DNA of 64,000 bases from the NCBI GenBank assembly GCA_903837495.1, contig CAILUT010000001.1, positions 1 to 64,000 of the forward strand, in the 5' to 3' direction. Origin of the DNA: an uncultured Flavobacteriales bacterium. Its GTDB lineage: Bacteria > Bacteroidota > Bacteroidia > CAIKAF01. Positions 1 through 7,997 of the stretch are shown piece after piece. The position numbers were made by a program, and so were the translations under genes. The notes beneath the pieces are model-generated. The model searched no databases. It saw nothing but the letters and a program-made list of their open reading frames with translations, and was not told where the DNA came from. The stretch's first letter is position 1; every line of letters starts with the position of its first letter.

Positions 1-194
1 ACTAATAACTACCCACTAAAAAGCCACGAATGCACGAATGGGGTGTTTTTGGGGCTAGATTGGTGCAAAGAATTTAAGCCGCGGGTAGCTTAGCAGAATG
101 GCACCAAAGAACCACCAACTACCAACTACCCACTAATAACTACCCACTAAAAAGCCACGAATGCACGAATGGTATGTTTTTGAGGCTAGATTGG
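1..194. repeat. Two direct repeats of about 63 bp, offset 131 bp
   Basis: Bases 1-63 and 132-194 are nearly identical. Both carry an ACTACCCACTAA-type lead followed by the core AGCCACGAATGCACGAATG. The same core recurs near 16.27 kb and 56.76-57.2 kb, so this is a local cluster of a dispersed family. No coding function is visible; a 69-codon frame starting inside the second copy (161-370) looks like chance. Confidence 0.85.
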
Positions 195-470
195 CAATGC
201 ATGCGGTTGAACATCTCAGGAAGCATTGCAATCAAAATCTAAGTGTTTATTCGATTTATCGCTATCGGGACACTTTTGGCTTAGCATTACAGCCAGGGGA
301 AACGGCCGTTTTCAACTGCACTAAAAGCGTACGAAATCGACCCACAACTCTAAAGCATCTATCCGATTAGCACTTAAGAAATTCCTGCCACAGGCAAAAC
401 ATTTAAACTGTTGTTTTCCGTTTTCAACCCCGTTTTTCTTAATGATTGAGCAGGAACAGTGAATGCAATT
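195..470. other. Non-coding stretch
   Basis: No convincing gene, tRNA or terminator was found. A short open frame continues out of the upstream repeat to 370, but it has no signal peptide, recognisable motif or promoter of its own, and its start lies within repeat sequence. Confidence 0.5.
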
Positions 471-554
471 TTCATTCATACCCTTTCAACTGCCTAAAAG
501 CTAGGCACAGCAACTGATACAGCAATTTATAGCCTGAAATTTGTCTATTAACCC
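471..554 (+). repeat. Dispersed element of about 84 bp, copy 1 (hairpin core)
   Basis: This stretch is clearly similar to 13905-13989 in the same orientation. The shared core is TTTCAAYTGCCTAAAA followed by RCTAGGCACAGCAA. It can form a short stem TGCCTA/TAGGCA around an A-rich loop at about 491-507. It lies just upstream of the promoter of the lipoprotein gene at 605. Function unknown. Confidence 0.75.
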
Positions 555-569
555 TGAAAACCCCAAAAG

Positions 570-600
570 TTGCGAAAACGCGGGCATTAGGCTACCTTTG
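570..600 (+). promoter_or_regulatory. Bacteroidota-type promoter, leaderless spacing
   Basis: TTG at 570-572 and TACCTTTG at 593-600 are separated by 20 bases, which fits the -33/-7 consensus of the Bacteroidota primary sigma factor. Only four bases (AACC) separate the -7 box from the ATG at 605, so transcription should begin at or next to the start codon. Confidence 0.75.
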
Positions 601-604
601 AACC

Positions 605-1021
605 ATGAAAAGGCTGCTTATTTTACTCTGTGCAATGGGCCTTGTGGCTGTGGGTTGTGGAGAATCTGCTTCGAAAAGGAACGAAGAGTTGGTTCAGTTG
701 CACGAGCGCATGTTGGAAGTGCACGATTCGGTTATGCCTTTAACCGGCAGCTTGATGTCGTTAAAGCAAAAATGCATTCAGCAAGCCGATTCGGCGGTTG
801 ACTCGACCGCTTCAAACCAGTGGTATTTAAAGGCCAAATCGTTGGAAAATGCCTACACCGAAATGATGAATTGGATGCACCGGTATGCCGAAATAAAAGA
901 TACGGCAGGCGTGGATTGCCTGCGTAAGGAGTTGCAGGGAATTGAGGCGGTTGCGGTTCATTATGGACACAGCATGAAAGATGCAGCTGGGGCCTTGGAA
1001 GCATTGGATTCGTTAAAGTAA
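605..1021 (+). CDS. Small lipoprotein, 'viral A-type inclusion'-like family
   Basis: A 138-residue lipoprotein. Residues 1-17 form a signal peptide ending at a lipobox with Cys18 (AVGC). The rest is helical and charged, with the motifs LEVHDSVMP and LENAYTEMMNWMHRY. From memory these are typical of a short Bacteroidota family often annotated 'viral A-type inclusion protein' and found beside SCO1 genes. The biochemical role is unknown. Co-transcription with the SCO1 and cytochrome c genes 7 bp downstream suggests a part in copper or heme-copper oxidase assembly at the periplasmic face (inference). The start is set by the promoter whose -7 box ends four bases upstream. Confidence 0.8.
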   Translation: MKRLLILLCAMGLVAVGCGESASKRNEELVQLHERMLEVHDSVMPLTGSLMSLKQKCIQQADSAVDSTASNQWYLKAKSLENAYTEMMNWMHRYAEIKDTAGVDCLRKELQGIEAVAVHYGHSMKDAAGALEALDSLK

Positions 1022-1028
1022 ACAGCCC

Positions 1029-1715
1029 ATGAAAAAAGCAGAATTGGGGTTTTTGCTGGTTGTGCTGGCCTTTATGGGCTGCAAAGGCGAGGCTACCTCA
1101 AGTTCCAAACCCCTGCCGTTTTTGGGCGAAATATCCTGGTCAACCGCCGCCGATGGCAGGGTCGATTCCAGTGTTCAGGCTTTGCCAAACTGGAGATTGG
1201 TAAACCAAGACGGCGACAGCCTTGGTTCGCAGGTCATTTCAGGAAAAGTCCGGGTAAGCGATTTCTTTTTTACCACTTGTCCTACCATTTGTCCCCGCAT
1301 GTCGGGCCAAATGCTGCGGATACAACAAAAATTCAAAGGCAATGATGGGCTGATTTTGCTGAGTTACAGCATTGATTCAGGGCACGACACCGCAGAGGTG
1401 CTAAAATCGTATGCCGAGAAATTGGGTGCAGACACCCGGCAATGGCAATTTTTAACCGGAGCGGCTTCCTTGATTTTTGAGCTGGCGGCGGCGCACGGTT
1501 CGTTTGCCGAGGCCGATGCCAATGCTCCTGGAGGCTTTGTGCACAGTGGAGCCTTAATCTTGTCGGACCGACAAAACCGGGTACGGGGCTTGTACGACGG
1601 AACCAACCCCCAAGAGGTAGATAGGCTGATGGAAGATTTGGGGCGGCTTTTGGCAGAACCGGCGGATTTTGGTCCACGCCCATTGCAATTAGAAATGGGA
1701 ATCGGCTATGATTAA
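1029..1715 (+). CDS. SCO1/SenC family copper chaperone (lipoprotein)
   Basis: A 228-residue lipoprotein with Cys18 as the likely acylated residue. The thioredoxin-like SCO fold is shown by FFFTTCPTICPRM with the copper-binding CxxxC pair (Cys84, Cys88) and a later His in FVHSGALIL (about residue 171), the third ligand in the family. SCO proteins pass copper to, or reduce, the CuA site of cytochrome oxidase. The gene lies 7 bp after the small lipoprotein gene and overlaps the cytochrome c gene by 8 bp, so the three are one operon. The partner oxidase is not in the window. Confidence 0.9.
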   Translation: MKKAELGFLLVVLAFMGCKGEATSSSKPLPFLGEISWSTAADGRVDSSVQALPNWRLVNQDGDSLGSQVISGKVRVSDFFFTTCPTICPRMSGQMLRIQQKFKGNDGLILLSYSIDSGHDTAEVLKSYAEKLGADTRQWQFLTGAASLIFELAAAHGSFAEADANAPGGFVHSGALILSDRQNRVRGLYDGTNPQEVDRLMEDLGRLLAEPADFGPRPLQLEMGIGYD

Positions 1716-2166
1716 ATGGGGTTTACTGGCTTTGATGGCAGGAATCGTGCTTGCCGTCCTTGGGATTTTATGGATGAGGCCTGTTTCGGGCTCCATTGCC
1801 CGTGGAGAGAAACTGTATGCGGTGCATTGTGTAAACTGCCATGGAGAGCAGGGCGAGGGCCTAGCCCAACTTATTCCCCCCATTCACGGGACAGGGGCCA
1901 GCAGCGATGCAGATTTGATTTGTGCGATGCGCTATGGAAAAAAGGGGAAGCTAGAGGTGGGCGGAATCGTTTACGACGGAGTGATGCCGGCTAACTTTGA
2001 ATTGGACGAGGGCGAAATACGGGATTTGGCCAATTTTGTTCGAATAAAGTTGAGAAAATGCAGGGATTGTAAGGAATTGGGGTTGGCCGACATGCCTGTT
2101 TTTCTTGCAAAATGTACTTTGGCACAGCCTTTGCTGTTAAGCGACTCAGCCCAAACCCAATATTGA
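1708..2166 (+). CDS. Membrane-anchored class I c-type cytochrome
   Basis: A 152-residue protein. Residues 4-23 form an N-terminal membrane anchor. The heme-binding motif is CVNCH (Cys41, Cys44, His45). GVMPANFE near residue 90 offers the axial methionine. A C-terminal tail with three further cysteines (KCRDCKEL and later AKC) is unusual and could bind metal or form disulfides. The ATG lies inside the end of the SCO1 gene, indicating translational coupling. It probably carries electrons in the periplasm to a terminal oxidase or reductase served by the SCO protein (inference from context). Confidence 0.9.
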   Translation: MIKWGLLALMAGIVLAVLGILWMRPVSGSIARGEKLYAVHCVNCHGEQGEGLAQLIPPIHGTGASSDADLICAMRYGKKGKLEVGGIVYDGVMPANFELDEGEIRDLANFVRIKLRKCRDCKELGLADMPVFLAKCTLAQPLLLSDSAQTQY

Positions 2167-2179
2167 TTACTTTAGCCGT

Positions 2180-2851
2180 ATGAAATCCTGTTTGCCCTCT
2201 AAATTTGCCGTCGCATTGCGTGCGAAACTAATGTTCGCAATGATGTTTTTCTTGGTTGTTGTTGTTGTTGTTGCTCCGGGTTGTTCAGGCCGAAAAAAGG
2301 CCGAACAGGCTTTACAGGAACAGCGGGACAAGTCCATTCAAGAGGCCCTAAAAAGTTTGAAGGCCTTAATGACCGACAATGGAATGACAGTAGAGCAGAA
2401 GCGGGCTGAGTGGAATCGCATTAAAAATCTGAATTTAAATCATGCAGAAGTAGATGAATGGTTGGAGAAGGTAGATGTGTATTTGACCCAAGAAGAGAAA
2501 CGTATGGCCGAGGAGAAAGCGGAGGCGGAGCGGCAGGCCGCCGAAAAGGGCAAGTCGAAAAAATCCTTTCAACAGGTTTTGATCTATTTTGAGCGGATTG
2601 CCAATGCTCCGAGCGTTGAAGAGGCCAACCGCCATATTCAAGAAGCTTTGAGCCTTTTTGCTTCGGGTCAGGTTCCTGTATTGATCGTGATAAGCACCTC
2701 GGCGAATGGTTCCAAAGACTACGACAGGCCTACCACCATCCGAAAGTATTTGGATTACATTAAAGACCAACGGCGGTATGAGATGCAGGCTGAGTTGTTG
2801 AAGTTGGATGAACAGGGGAAAATCAAAGAACTTGAATTGATAAAACAATGA
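2180..2851 (+). CDS. Conserved exported lipoprotein with coiled coil, first gene of LRR cassette
   Basis: At most 223 residues. An ATG at 2231 gives a more normal signal peptide (MFAMMFFL, then a valine run, then APGC with the lipobox Cys) and may be the true start. Six consecutive GTT codons at 2255-2272 encode the valine run. A lysine/glutamate-rich coiled coil follows (about residues 45-130), then a module with VEEANRHIQEALSLFASG, SANGSKDYDRPTTIRKYL and DYIKDQRRYEM. That module resembles part of the next gene product, so the two appear related. The stop overlaps the next start (ATGA at 2848). No known enzymatic function. Confidence 0.75.
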   Translation: MKSCLPSKFAVALRAKLMFAMMFFLVVVVVVAPGCSGRKKAEQALQEQRDKSIQEALKSLKALMTDNGMTVEQKRAEWNRIKNLNLNHAEVDEWLEKVDVYLTQEEKRMAEEKAEAERQAAEKGKSKKSFQQVLIYFERIANAPSVEEANRHIQEALSLFASGQVPVLIVISTSANGSKDYDRPTTIRKYLDYIKDQRRYEMQAELLKLDEQGKIKELELIKQ

Positions 2852-3432
2852 GCATGTCCAGATATATAATGGTTCTCGCCTTTTTTATGGGCATCAGTGC
2901 CGCATTGGTGGGGCAAGAAAAATCCTTAGAAATCACAGCCCAACGCAAGCGAGCGATTGATTCGTTGGCCCTTGAAAAAGTACGTGATTTGAGTCGGTAC
3001 ATCACCTTGGTAGGAAACAAGAGTACGCCCTTTTCAGAGGCTCAACGGGTTATAGATCGAGCGGTAGAGTTGTTTTCAGACGATGCTCAAATTGGGGTTT
3101 CGTCGTTGAACCGGCGGGAGATTCGGTATTTTACGGTTCGGCGGTATTTTGACCATTTAATGGCCTTAAACTACGAACAGGTTTCGGTAGAATGGTACAA
3201 CATTCAATATGTGAGCGACTTAGAATTGCAACCTGACGGCCGGTATGTGGGGGTAATTACCATTTTCCAGAAATTTACGGGAAAAACCAACGAAGGGTTA
3301 AAGTACGAGGATACCACCAAAAAAGACATCACCATTTACGTGGAGAAAAAACAAACCCAAATTGGGGGTCGATTGGTTGATTATTGGGATGTATGGTTAG
3401 GGGATGTTCGGGTAGCCCACACCAGCAAATGA
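2848..3432 (+). CDS. Conserved exported protein, second gene of LRR cassette
   Basis: 194 residues with a signal peptide ending near SAALVGQ. The mature part contains SEAQRVIDRAVELFSDD, a segment ending RYFTVRRYFDHLMAL, then VSVEWYNIQYVSDLEL, a pattern parallel to the C-terminal half of the preceding lipoprotein. From memory this is a Bacteroidota-restricted module met upstream of large repeat proteins; I know no tested function. It overlaps both neighbours by 4 bp (ATGA junctions), so it is translationally coupled and its product is probably made in step with theirs. Confidence 0.75.
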   Translation: MSMSRYIMVLAFFMGISAALVGQEKSLEITAQRKRAIDSLALEKVRDLSRYITLVGNKSTPFSEAQRVIDRAVELFSDDAQIGVSSLNRREIRYFTVRRYFDHLMALNYEQVSVEWYNIQYVSDLELQPDGRYVGVITIFQKFTGKTNEGLKYEDTTKKDITIYVEKKQTQIGGRLVDYWDVWLGDVRVAHTSK

Positions 3433-4241
3433 GTTGGCGGGGCCGGTTTTTGCCCCACCTGATTTTTGTGTGCTGCCTACCTTGGTGGGGTGCAATGGCG
3501 CAGAGCTTGGGAATAGACCCCAACCGGGAAATACAGCTTCAGGCATCGACCAAACAGGTTAATCAGTTTTTTCGGCGGTTCAACGCAGAAGAGGGTCCTG
3601 ACGGGCAACGTTGGTATTTGGAGCATCCCGATTTTCGTTCGGTTGGCGTTCGAAAGAAATACATCCCCTTGCTGATGGATAAAACAGCGGGGATTGCCGA
3701 CAGTTTGGTTCGGGCATTTGCCAATGAAGCTACTGCCGGTCCGTACTTTTTATCCTTGCATGGCGGTCAGTTTCTTGCCGAGGTACAGGCTGTTTTTTCC
3801 TGGGAGGGCAAGCCCGACACCCTGCAGTTGTTTTTAACCATTCAAGAAGAATCCATCGGTTCAAAATGGGTTATTGTAGCTGCACAAGGGCTTGCATATT
3901 TAGCCAAAGGCCAGAAAGATACCGGGCAGGTATTTCTGCATCCGATGTCGCACGAGATTGAATTCATGAATTTATTCCGGGCGTTTCAAGACGCCGAAAA
4001 CCTACATTCCTATGTAAAGGAGGATTTTCAGCCCGACGGGTTGAGTGTGCTGTGGTATGAGATTCAACGCAAACGGGTGTTGTTTAAGTCGGTGGTTGGC
4101 GTACGGTTTCATTGCCTTCAAATTGATGGCTGGTATTTCACTCTAGAACAAAAGCTTCGACCAGAACTGAATTCAGGCTGGTTGATTACGCATTTGCAAC
4201 GGCAGCTGCCCGCAGACCCAAAACCCGTGCATCATGAATAG
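3429..4241 (+). CDS. Conserved exported protein, third gene of LRR cassette
   Basis: 270 residues from the ATG at 3429, which overlaps the previous stop as ATGA and gives a proper signal peptide (MSWRGRFLPHL to WWGAMAQ). An upstream in-frame ATG at 3384 would put 15 polar residues before it and is unlikely. Recognisable blocks are QVNQFFRRFNAEEG, YFLSLHGGQFLAEVQ, HPMSHEIEFMNLFRAFQD and FHCLQIDGWYFTLEQ. From memory these belong to a conserved Bacteroidota family of unknown function. It overlaps the LRR gene by 8 bp. Confidence 0.75.
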   Translation: MSWRGRFLPHLIFVCCLPWWGAMAQSLGIDPNREIQLQASTKQVNQFFRRFNAEEGPDGQRWYLEHPDFRSVGVRKKYIPLLMDKTAGIADSLVRAFANEATAGPYFLSLHGGQFLAEVQAVFSWEGKPDTLQLFLTIQEESIGSKWVIVAAQGLAYLAKGQKDTGQVFLHPMSHEIEFMNLFRAFQDAENLHSYVKEDFQPDGLSVLWYEIQRKRVLFKSVVGVRFHCLQIDGWYFTLEQKLRPELNSGWLITHLQRQLPADPKPVHHE

Positions 4242-6678
4242 GTGGGGCCATTGGATTGGGGCCGTTTTCGGATTGTGCTTGAGCTTTCAAGGTATGGCCC
4301 AAAGCAGCGATGAAAAATGGGCGGCCGACATTCGAAGAATGATAGATTGGTATTCGTATGCCTTAAACATCTTGGGCAGCGATTCGGCTTTTGCTTCGGA
4401 CAAAGAGATACTTGTTCGAGAGAGTTACCTGCGTATTTTTCGCGATGCCAAGGTGTTGATTGAAGACGACCTGATTGAAAACCGCCGGGAGGTTACAAAC
4501 AAAGAAGTTCAGGCTTACTTGCGGGATGTAGATTTCTTTTTTAAGCGGGTGGAATTTCAGCATACGGTTGGGCGCATAGAACGCAAAACAAACCAATTGG
4601 GACGGCCCTATTTTTTGGTAGAAACACAGCGGGCTTTAACCGCCATAGATTTGGACGGACAGCCGATTGAAAACCGCAAACCCCGGTTTTTTGAAATAGA
4701 GTTGGACGAGCAAAGGCAAGTTTTATACATAGTTTCGGTGTACACCAGCCGAAAAGGGTTGGAAGAAGATTTGGTGCATTGGTGGCAAGCCTTGGCTCTG
4801 CCCTGGAAGTCCTTTATCTCTTCCTCCATTGCCCTCCCTGAAAACACCGGATATTTGTCGGACATTTTGGCCTTTGATTCTACAGCGGCCCTGGGAAACC
4901 GGTACACCGTTTCAGGCCAGAGCATTCAACTAGAAACAGCATGGTTGGCCGCAGAATTGCTGCGAATATTGAACACCGACAGCCTTAATCTGAACCGACA
5001 ATCTTGGATTAAAGATCTTGGGCCTTTGGCTCAGTTTAGTCAATTAAAATGGCTTTCCCTTTCGGGATTGCCCATTAGCGATCTAACCGCCTTGCGGAAT
5101 TTAAACCAACTTGAATTTTTAGATTTAAGCTACACCGAGGTTCAAGACCTGGGTCCATTGCGGTTTTTAGATGGGCTAGAAGAAATAAACTTGGGGCACA
5201 GTTTGGTGTCGGACGCAAACGAAATCAACCGGTTGGTGGGCTTAAAATTTGCCGATTTGACCGGCTGCCCCATCTTAGATTTAAAACACATACAGCTCTC
5301 GGGCAACCTACAGCATTTTATTTTAGACAGCACCCAAGTAAAAGATGTAGAGGCCTTGGCAGGGTTTCCCAACCTAAGTGTTTTGAGTTTAAATCATTGC
5401 CCTGTAACCGACATAAGGGCTTTGGCTTCTTTGCCGTCTTTGAGCCGTGTTTACTTAGAAACCACGCCCATAAGTTCTATTTTGCCTTTGGCAGGTGCCA
5501 AAAAGTTGAATTATGTATTTTGCGATGGAAGTGCCCTGAGTCAAAAAGAAGCCCAAGCCTTTCGGCAGGCAGCGCCACATATCACTTTGGTGTTTGGCAC
5601 CGCCGAAATAAAACGCTGGTGGAAGAGCTTGCCCCCGGCGTTAAAAACGGCACTGGATTCAAAAGTCCGTGGATGGAATCCTGGAAGCAAAGAGTTTTTA
5701 CAGGCCTTGGTGGGCTTAGATAGTTTAAGCTATGTTCAGAAGGACACCTTGGATTTATCGGTATTAAAACCGCTTTCAGACCTGCGGTATTTAAATCTAA
5801 GATCCTGCCCCCTAAAAAGCGTTGATGTATTAAATGGGTTTAAAACCCTTGAACATATTGATGTTTCAGAGACGGGCATGCCCCACTTGAAATGGGTGTC
5901 GGGCTTGGTTCAGCTTCGTATTTTCAGGGCCGAGAAAAATCAAATTTCTGAAGCCTTGGCCTTACAAACGCTACATGGGTTGGTGCAGGTACGGTTGGAT
6001 GGAAACCCCCTGCCCTATGAAGCAACCTTAGCCTTAAGCCAAGCCCACCCTGAATGGAACATGCGCTGGCACAGCGATTGGTTGCGTTTGCGTTGGGAAG
6101 AATTGGATTCGGCCTGGAAACAGCTTTTGATAAGCAATTATCCTGAACTGCCTGATTTGGATGCCTTGCATCGGTTGGAGCAGGCCAAAGCCTTGGAAAA
6201 ACCGGTGCAATCGAACGCAAAAGGGCTGGGACCGGCCTCTTTTATGCCGTTTTTAGAAACGTTGAATGTGCCCGAGGCGGGATTGAATGATTTGAGTGTT
6301 ATTGCCACGCTACACCGAATAAAAACCTTAGATATTTCGGGCAATCCAATCGCGTCCCTACTGCCGCTTGCAAAGCTGAATCAACTGGAAGTTCTGAAAG
6401 CCTCGGCCACCTTAATCAACAAAATGGAATTGCTGCCGACTTTTCCTGGGCTTCTTCGGCTTGAGTTGGCGTCGGGGCCCTTAGAGCATTTAGATGGGAT
6501 TGAACGGTATGCCTTGCTTCGGCATTTGGACGTATCGGGCAGCAAAGTACGAAGGCTAAAACCCCTAGAAAAGATGTTCGGATTAAAAACGCTAAAGGTG
6601 TTCAATACCCGTGTGGAGCCAAGAGAGGCGGCCTCATTCCGAAAAAAACAGCCCGATTGCGAAGTCGTGCACTATTGA
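4234..6678 (+). CDS. Exported leucine-rich-repeat protein
   Basis: 814 residues. A signal peptide ends near SFQGMAQ (about residue 23). Residues about 30-200 are a conserved N-terminal module (NKEVQAYLRDVDFFFKRVEF, RFFEIELDEQRQVLYIVSVY). Three blocks of SDS22-like leucine-rich repeats follow at about 261-438, 519-598 and 672-798, with units such as LEFLDLSYTEVQDLGPL. Between them lie linkers containing conserved WWKSLPPALK- and RLRWEELDSAWKQLL-type segments. LRR arcs usually bind proteins. As the last member of a four-gene coupled cassette it is likely the recognition component of a cell-envelope assembly (inference). It ends 7 bp inside the convergent pth gene. Confidence 0.8.
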   Translation: MNRWGHWIGAVFGLCLSFQGMAQSSDEKWAADIRRMIDWYSYALNILGSDSAFASDKEILVRESYLRIFRDAKVLIEDDLIENRREVTNKEVQAYLRDVDFFFKRVEFQHTVGRIERKTNQLGRPYFLVETQRALTAIDLDGQPIENRKPRFFEIELDEQRQVLYIVSVYTSRKGLEEDLVHWWQALALPWKSFISSSIALPENTGYLSDILAFDSTAALGNRYTVSGQSIQLETAWLAAELLRILNTDSLNLNRQSWIKDLGPLAQFSQLKWLSLSGLPISDLTALRNLNQLEFLDLSYTEVQDLGPLRFLDGLEEINLGHSLVSDANEINRLVGLKFADLTGCPILDLKHIQLSGNLQHFILDSTQVKDVEALAGFPNLSVLSLNHCPVTDIRALASLPSLSRVYLETTPISSILPLAGAKKLNYVFCDGSALSQKEAQAFRQAAPHITLVFGTAEIKRWWKSLPPALKTALDSKVRGWNPGSKEFLQALVGLDSLSYVQKDTLDLSVLKPLSDLRYLNLRSCPLKSVDVLNGFKTLEHIDVSETGMPHLKWVSGLVQLRIFRAEKNQISEALALQTLHGLVQVRLDGNPLPYEATLALSQAHPEWNMRWHSDWLRLRWEELDSAWKQLLISNYPELPDLDALHRLEQAKALEKPVQSNAKGLGPASFMPFLETLNVPEAGLNDLSVIATLHRIKTLDISGNPIASLLPLAKLNQLEVLKASATLINKMELLPTFPGLLRLELASGPLEHLDGIERYALLRHLDVSGSKVRRLKPLEKMFGLKTLKVFNTRVEPREAASFRKKQPDCEVVHY

Positions 6679-7268
6679 TTGGATTGATTTTCAGGAGCGG
6701 GAGGAGCTGCATTCACCGAATTCATGGCTCGTGCCAAGCCTTGAAACACCCAAAGTAAAACGCCCTCTGTTGCCCTTTCAATGGCCGGCTCTACCCATAG
6801 AAGTTCGTCCTTGTCCCATTTGCCTAAAACGTAATCGCTTTGCCGCCCTGCATTAAAGCGGCGGTCAATGCCGAAACGAAGCCGAGTATAGTTTTGATGG
6901 CCTAAGGCCCGTTCAATATCGCCCAGGCCGTTGTGGCCACCGGCACCTCCTTTTGGACGCATCCGCAGCTGCCCCAGCGGAAGCGCTAAATCGTCGGTGA
7001 TTACCAGAACATCTTCGGGCTGAATTTTCTCGGAATCAATCCAAAAACGCAGGGCATCGCCCGACTTATTCATGTAGGTGTTTGGTTTAAGTAAAAGCAG
7101 GGAACGGCTCTTGTATTTCCCTTTAGCCACCCAGCCAAACCGATCTGATTTCCATTCCGCCTGAAGGCGCCCGGCAATCGATTCAACCACATCAAAGCCG
7201 ATGTTGTGGCGGGTGTTTTGATAGGTTTCGCCCGGATTTCCTAGGCCCACAATAAGAAATACGCCCAT
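6672..7268 (-). CDS. pth: Peptidyl-tRNA hydrolase
   Basis: 198 residues from the ATG at 7268. It releases tRNA from prematurely dropped peptidyl-tRNAs in the cytosol. The hallmarks are GLGNPGETYQNTRHNIGF (catalytic-site Asn11 and His21), KPNTYMNKSG, ITDDLALPLG and RMRPKGGAGGHNGL. A longer frame begins at 7340 but would run through a -7 box at 7293-7300 and a palindrome, so the shorter start is preferred. The C-terminal tail (NAAPPAPENQSNQ) is low complexity. It converges on the LRR gene with a 7-bp overlap at their 3' ends. Confidence 0.95.
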   Translation of the reverse strand: MGVFLIVGLGNPGETYQNTRHNIGFDVVESIAGRLQAEWKSDRFGWVAKGKYKSRSLLLLKPNTYMNKSGDALRFWIDSEKIQPEDVLVITDDLALPLGQLRMRPKGGAGGHNGLGDIERALGHQNYTRLRFGIDRRFNAGRQSDYVLGKWDKDELLWVEPAIERATEGVLLWVFQGLARAMNSVNAAPPAPENQSNQ

Positions 7269-7292
7269 GATTTGGTGGTTCAAATTGAGCGT

Positions 7293-7300
7293 TAAAGGTA
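7293..7300 (-). promoter_or_regulatory. -7 box for pth
   Basis: Read on the minus strand this is TACCTTTA, ending 24 bases before the pth ATG at 7268. It suggests pth can be transcribed separately from rplY. Confidence 0.5.
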
Positions 7301-7315
7301 GGGGTTTTGTTGTAG

Positions 7316-7335
7316 AGACAGCCCATGGGCTGTCT
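7316..7335. other. Perfect 20-bp palindrome
   Basis: AGACAGCCCATGGGCTGTCT equals its own reverse complement. It lies between rplY and pth. It could be a protein-binding site or an RNA stem; no known operator is recognised. Its GACAGCC half-site recurs in the hairpin at 7353-7404. Confidence 0.7.
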
Positions 7336-7352
7336 CCCACCCATAGGATACA

Positions 7353-7404
7353 GACAGCAAATAAGTAAAAACAGCCAAGGGGCTGTCTTTACTTATTTGC
7401 TGTC
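7353..7404 (-). terminator. Large hairpin at the rplY 3' end
   Basis: 24-base arms at 7353-7376 and 7381-7404 are reverse complements apart from one mismatch, around a 4-base loop. The rplY stop codon (7393-7395) lies inside one arm. There is no strong U tract, so it may stabilise or process the 3' end rather than act as a classic intrinsic terminator. Confidence 0.65.
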
Positions 7405-7971
7405 GGCCGTAGCCTGAGCAGAACGGGCGCTGCGGGTCATACGAACCGCGGTAATAACAATGGATTCGTTTTCAAGGAAGGTTAACCCTTCTTGTTGAAT
7501 TTCACGAATTCGAAGGCCATCGCCAATGTTCAAGTTGGAAATATCGACCGTAATTTGGTCGGGCATGTCTTTAGGCAAAGCCGACACCACCAATTTACGT
7601 AGGTTGACCACGAGCTTACCGCCGTTCCGAACACCGGGAGAATTACCTACCACCGATACCGGAATGGCCATAGCCACAGGTTTGTCGTCTTGGATGGATT
7701 GGAAATCAATGTGCAAAATGGCATCGCTAACCGGATGCGTCTGCATATCTTTCAACACCGCCATTTGTTTTTTCCCGCCTAGATTTAACTCAGCAAAATA
7801 AACATGTGGGGTATATACCAAATGACGTACGTCAGGGGTATTTACAGAAAAATGCACGGGCTCAGCGCCACCGTACAATACACAAGGAATTCCACCCTCG
7901 CGGCGTACCGCCTTAGAGTCTTTCTTCCCAATTTCAGACCTAAGCTGGCCTTGCAATTCAAACGTTTTCAT
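7393..7971 (-). CDS. rplY: 50S ribosomal protein L25 (CTC family)
   Basis: 192 residues: an N-terminal L25 5S-rRNA-binding domain (FELQGQLRSEIGKKDSKAVR, GGIPCVLYGG, about 1-95) followed by a C-terminal TL5/CTC-type beta domain (ISNLNIGDGLRIREI). The length matches the two-domain CTC type found in many bacteria. The tail is Ala/Ser-rich (RSARSAQATADSK). It is 26 bp downstream of prs and upstream of pth, the usual prs-rplY-pth order, linking nucleotide supply with translation. Confidence 0.95.
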   Translation of the reverse strand: MKTFELQGQLRSEIGKKDSKAVRREGGIPCVLYGGAEPVHFSVNTPDVRHLVYTPHVYFAELNLGGKKQMAVLKDMQTHPVSDAILHIDFQSIQDDKPVAMAIPVSVVGNSPGVRNGGKLVVNLRKLVVSALPKDMPDQITVDISNLNIGDGLRIREIQQEGLTFLENESIVITAVRMTRSARSAQATADSK

Positions 7972-7997
7972 GATAATGGAACTTTTCGGACTACGAA

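Noticed and set aside
72-110. Possible tRNA-like segment (GCGGGTAGCTTAGCAGAATGG)
   Set aside because: No matching acceptor, anticodon or T arms; no tRNA was found in the window.
161-370. 69-codon open frame on the plus strand
   Set aside because: Starts inside a dispersed repeat; no promoter, signal or recognisable motif.
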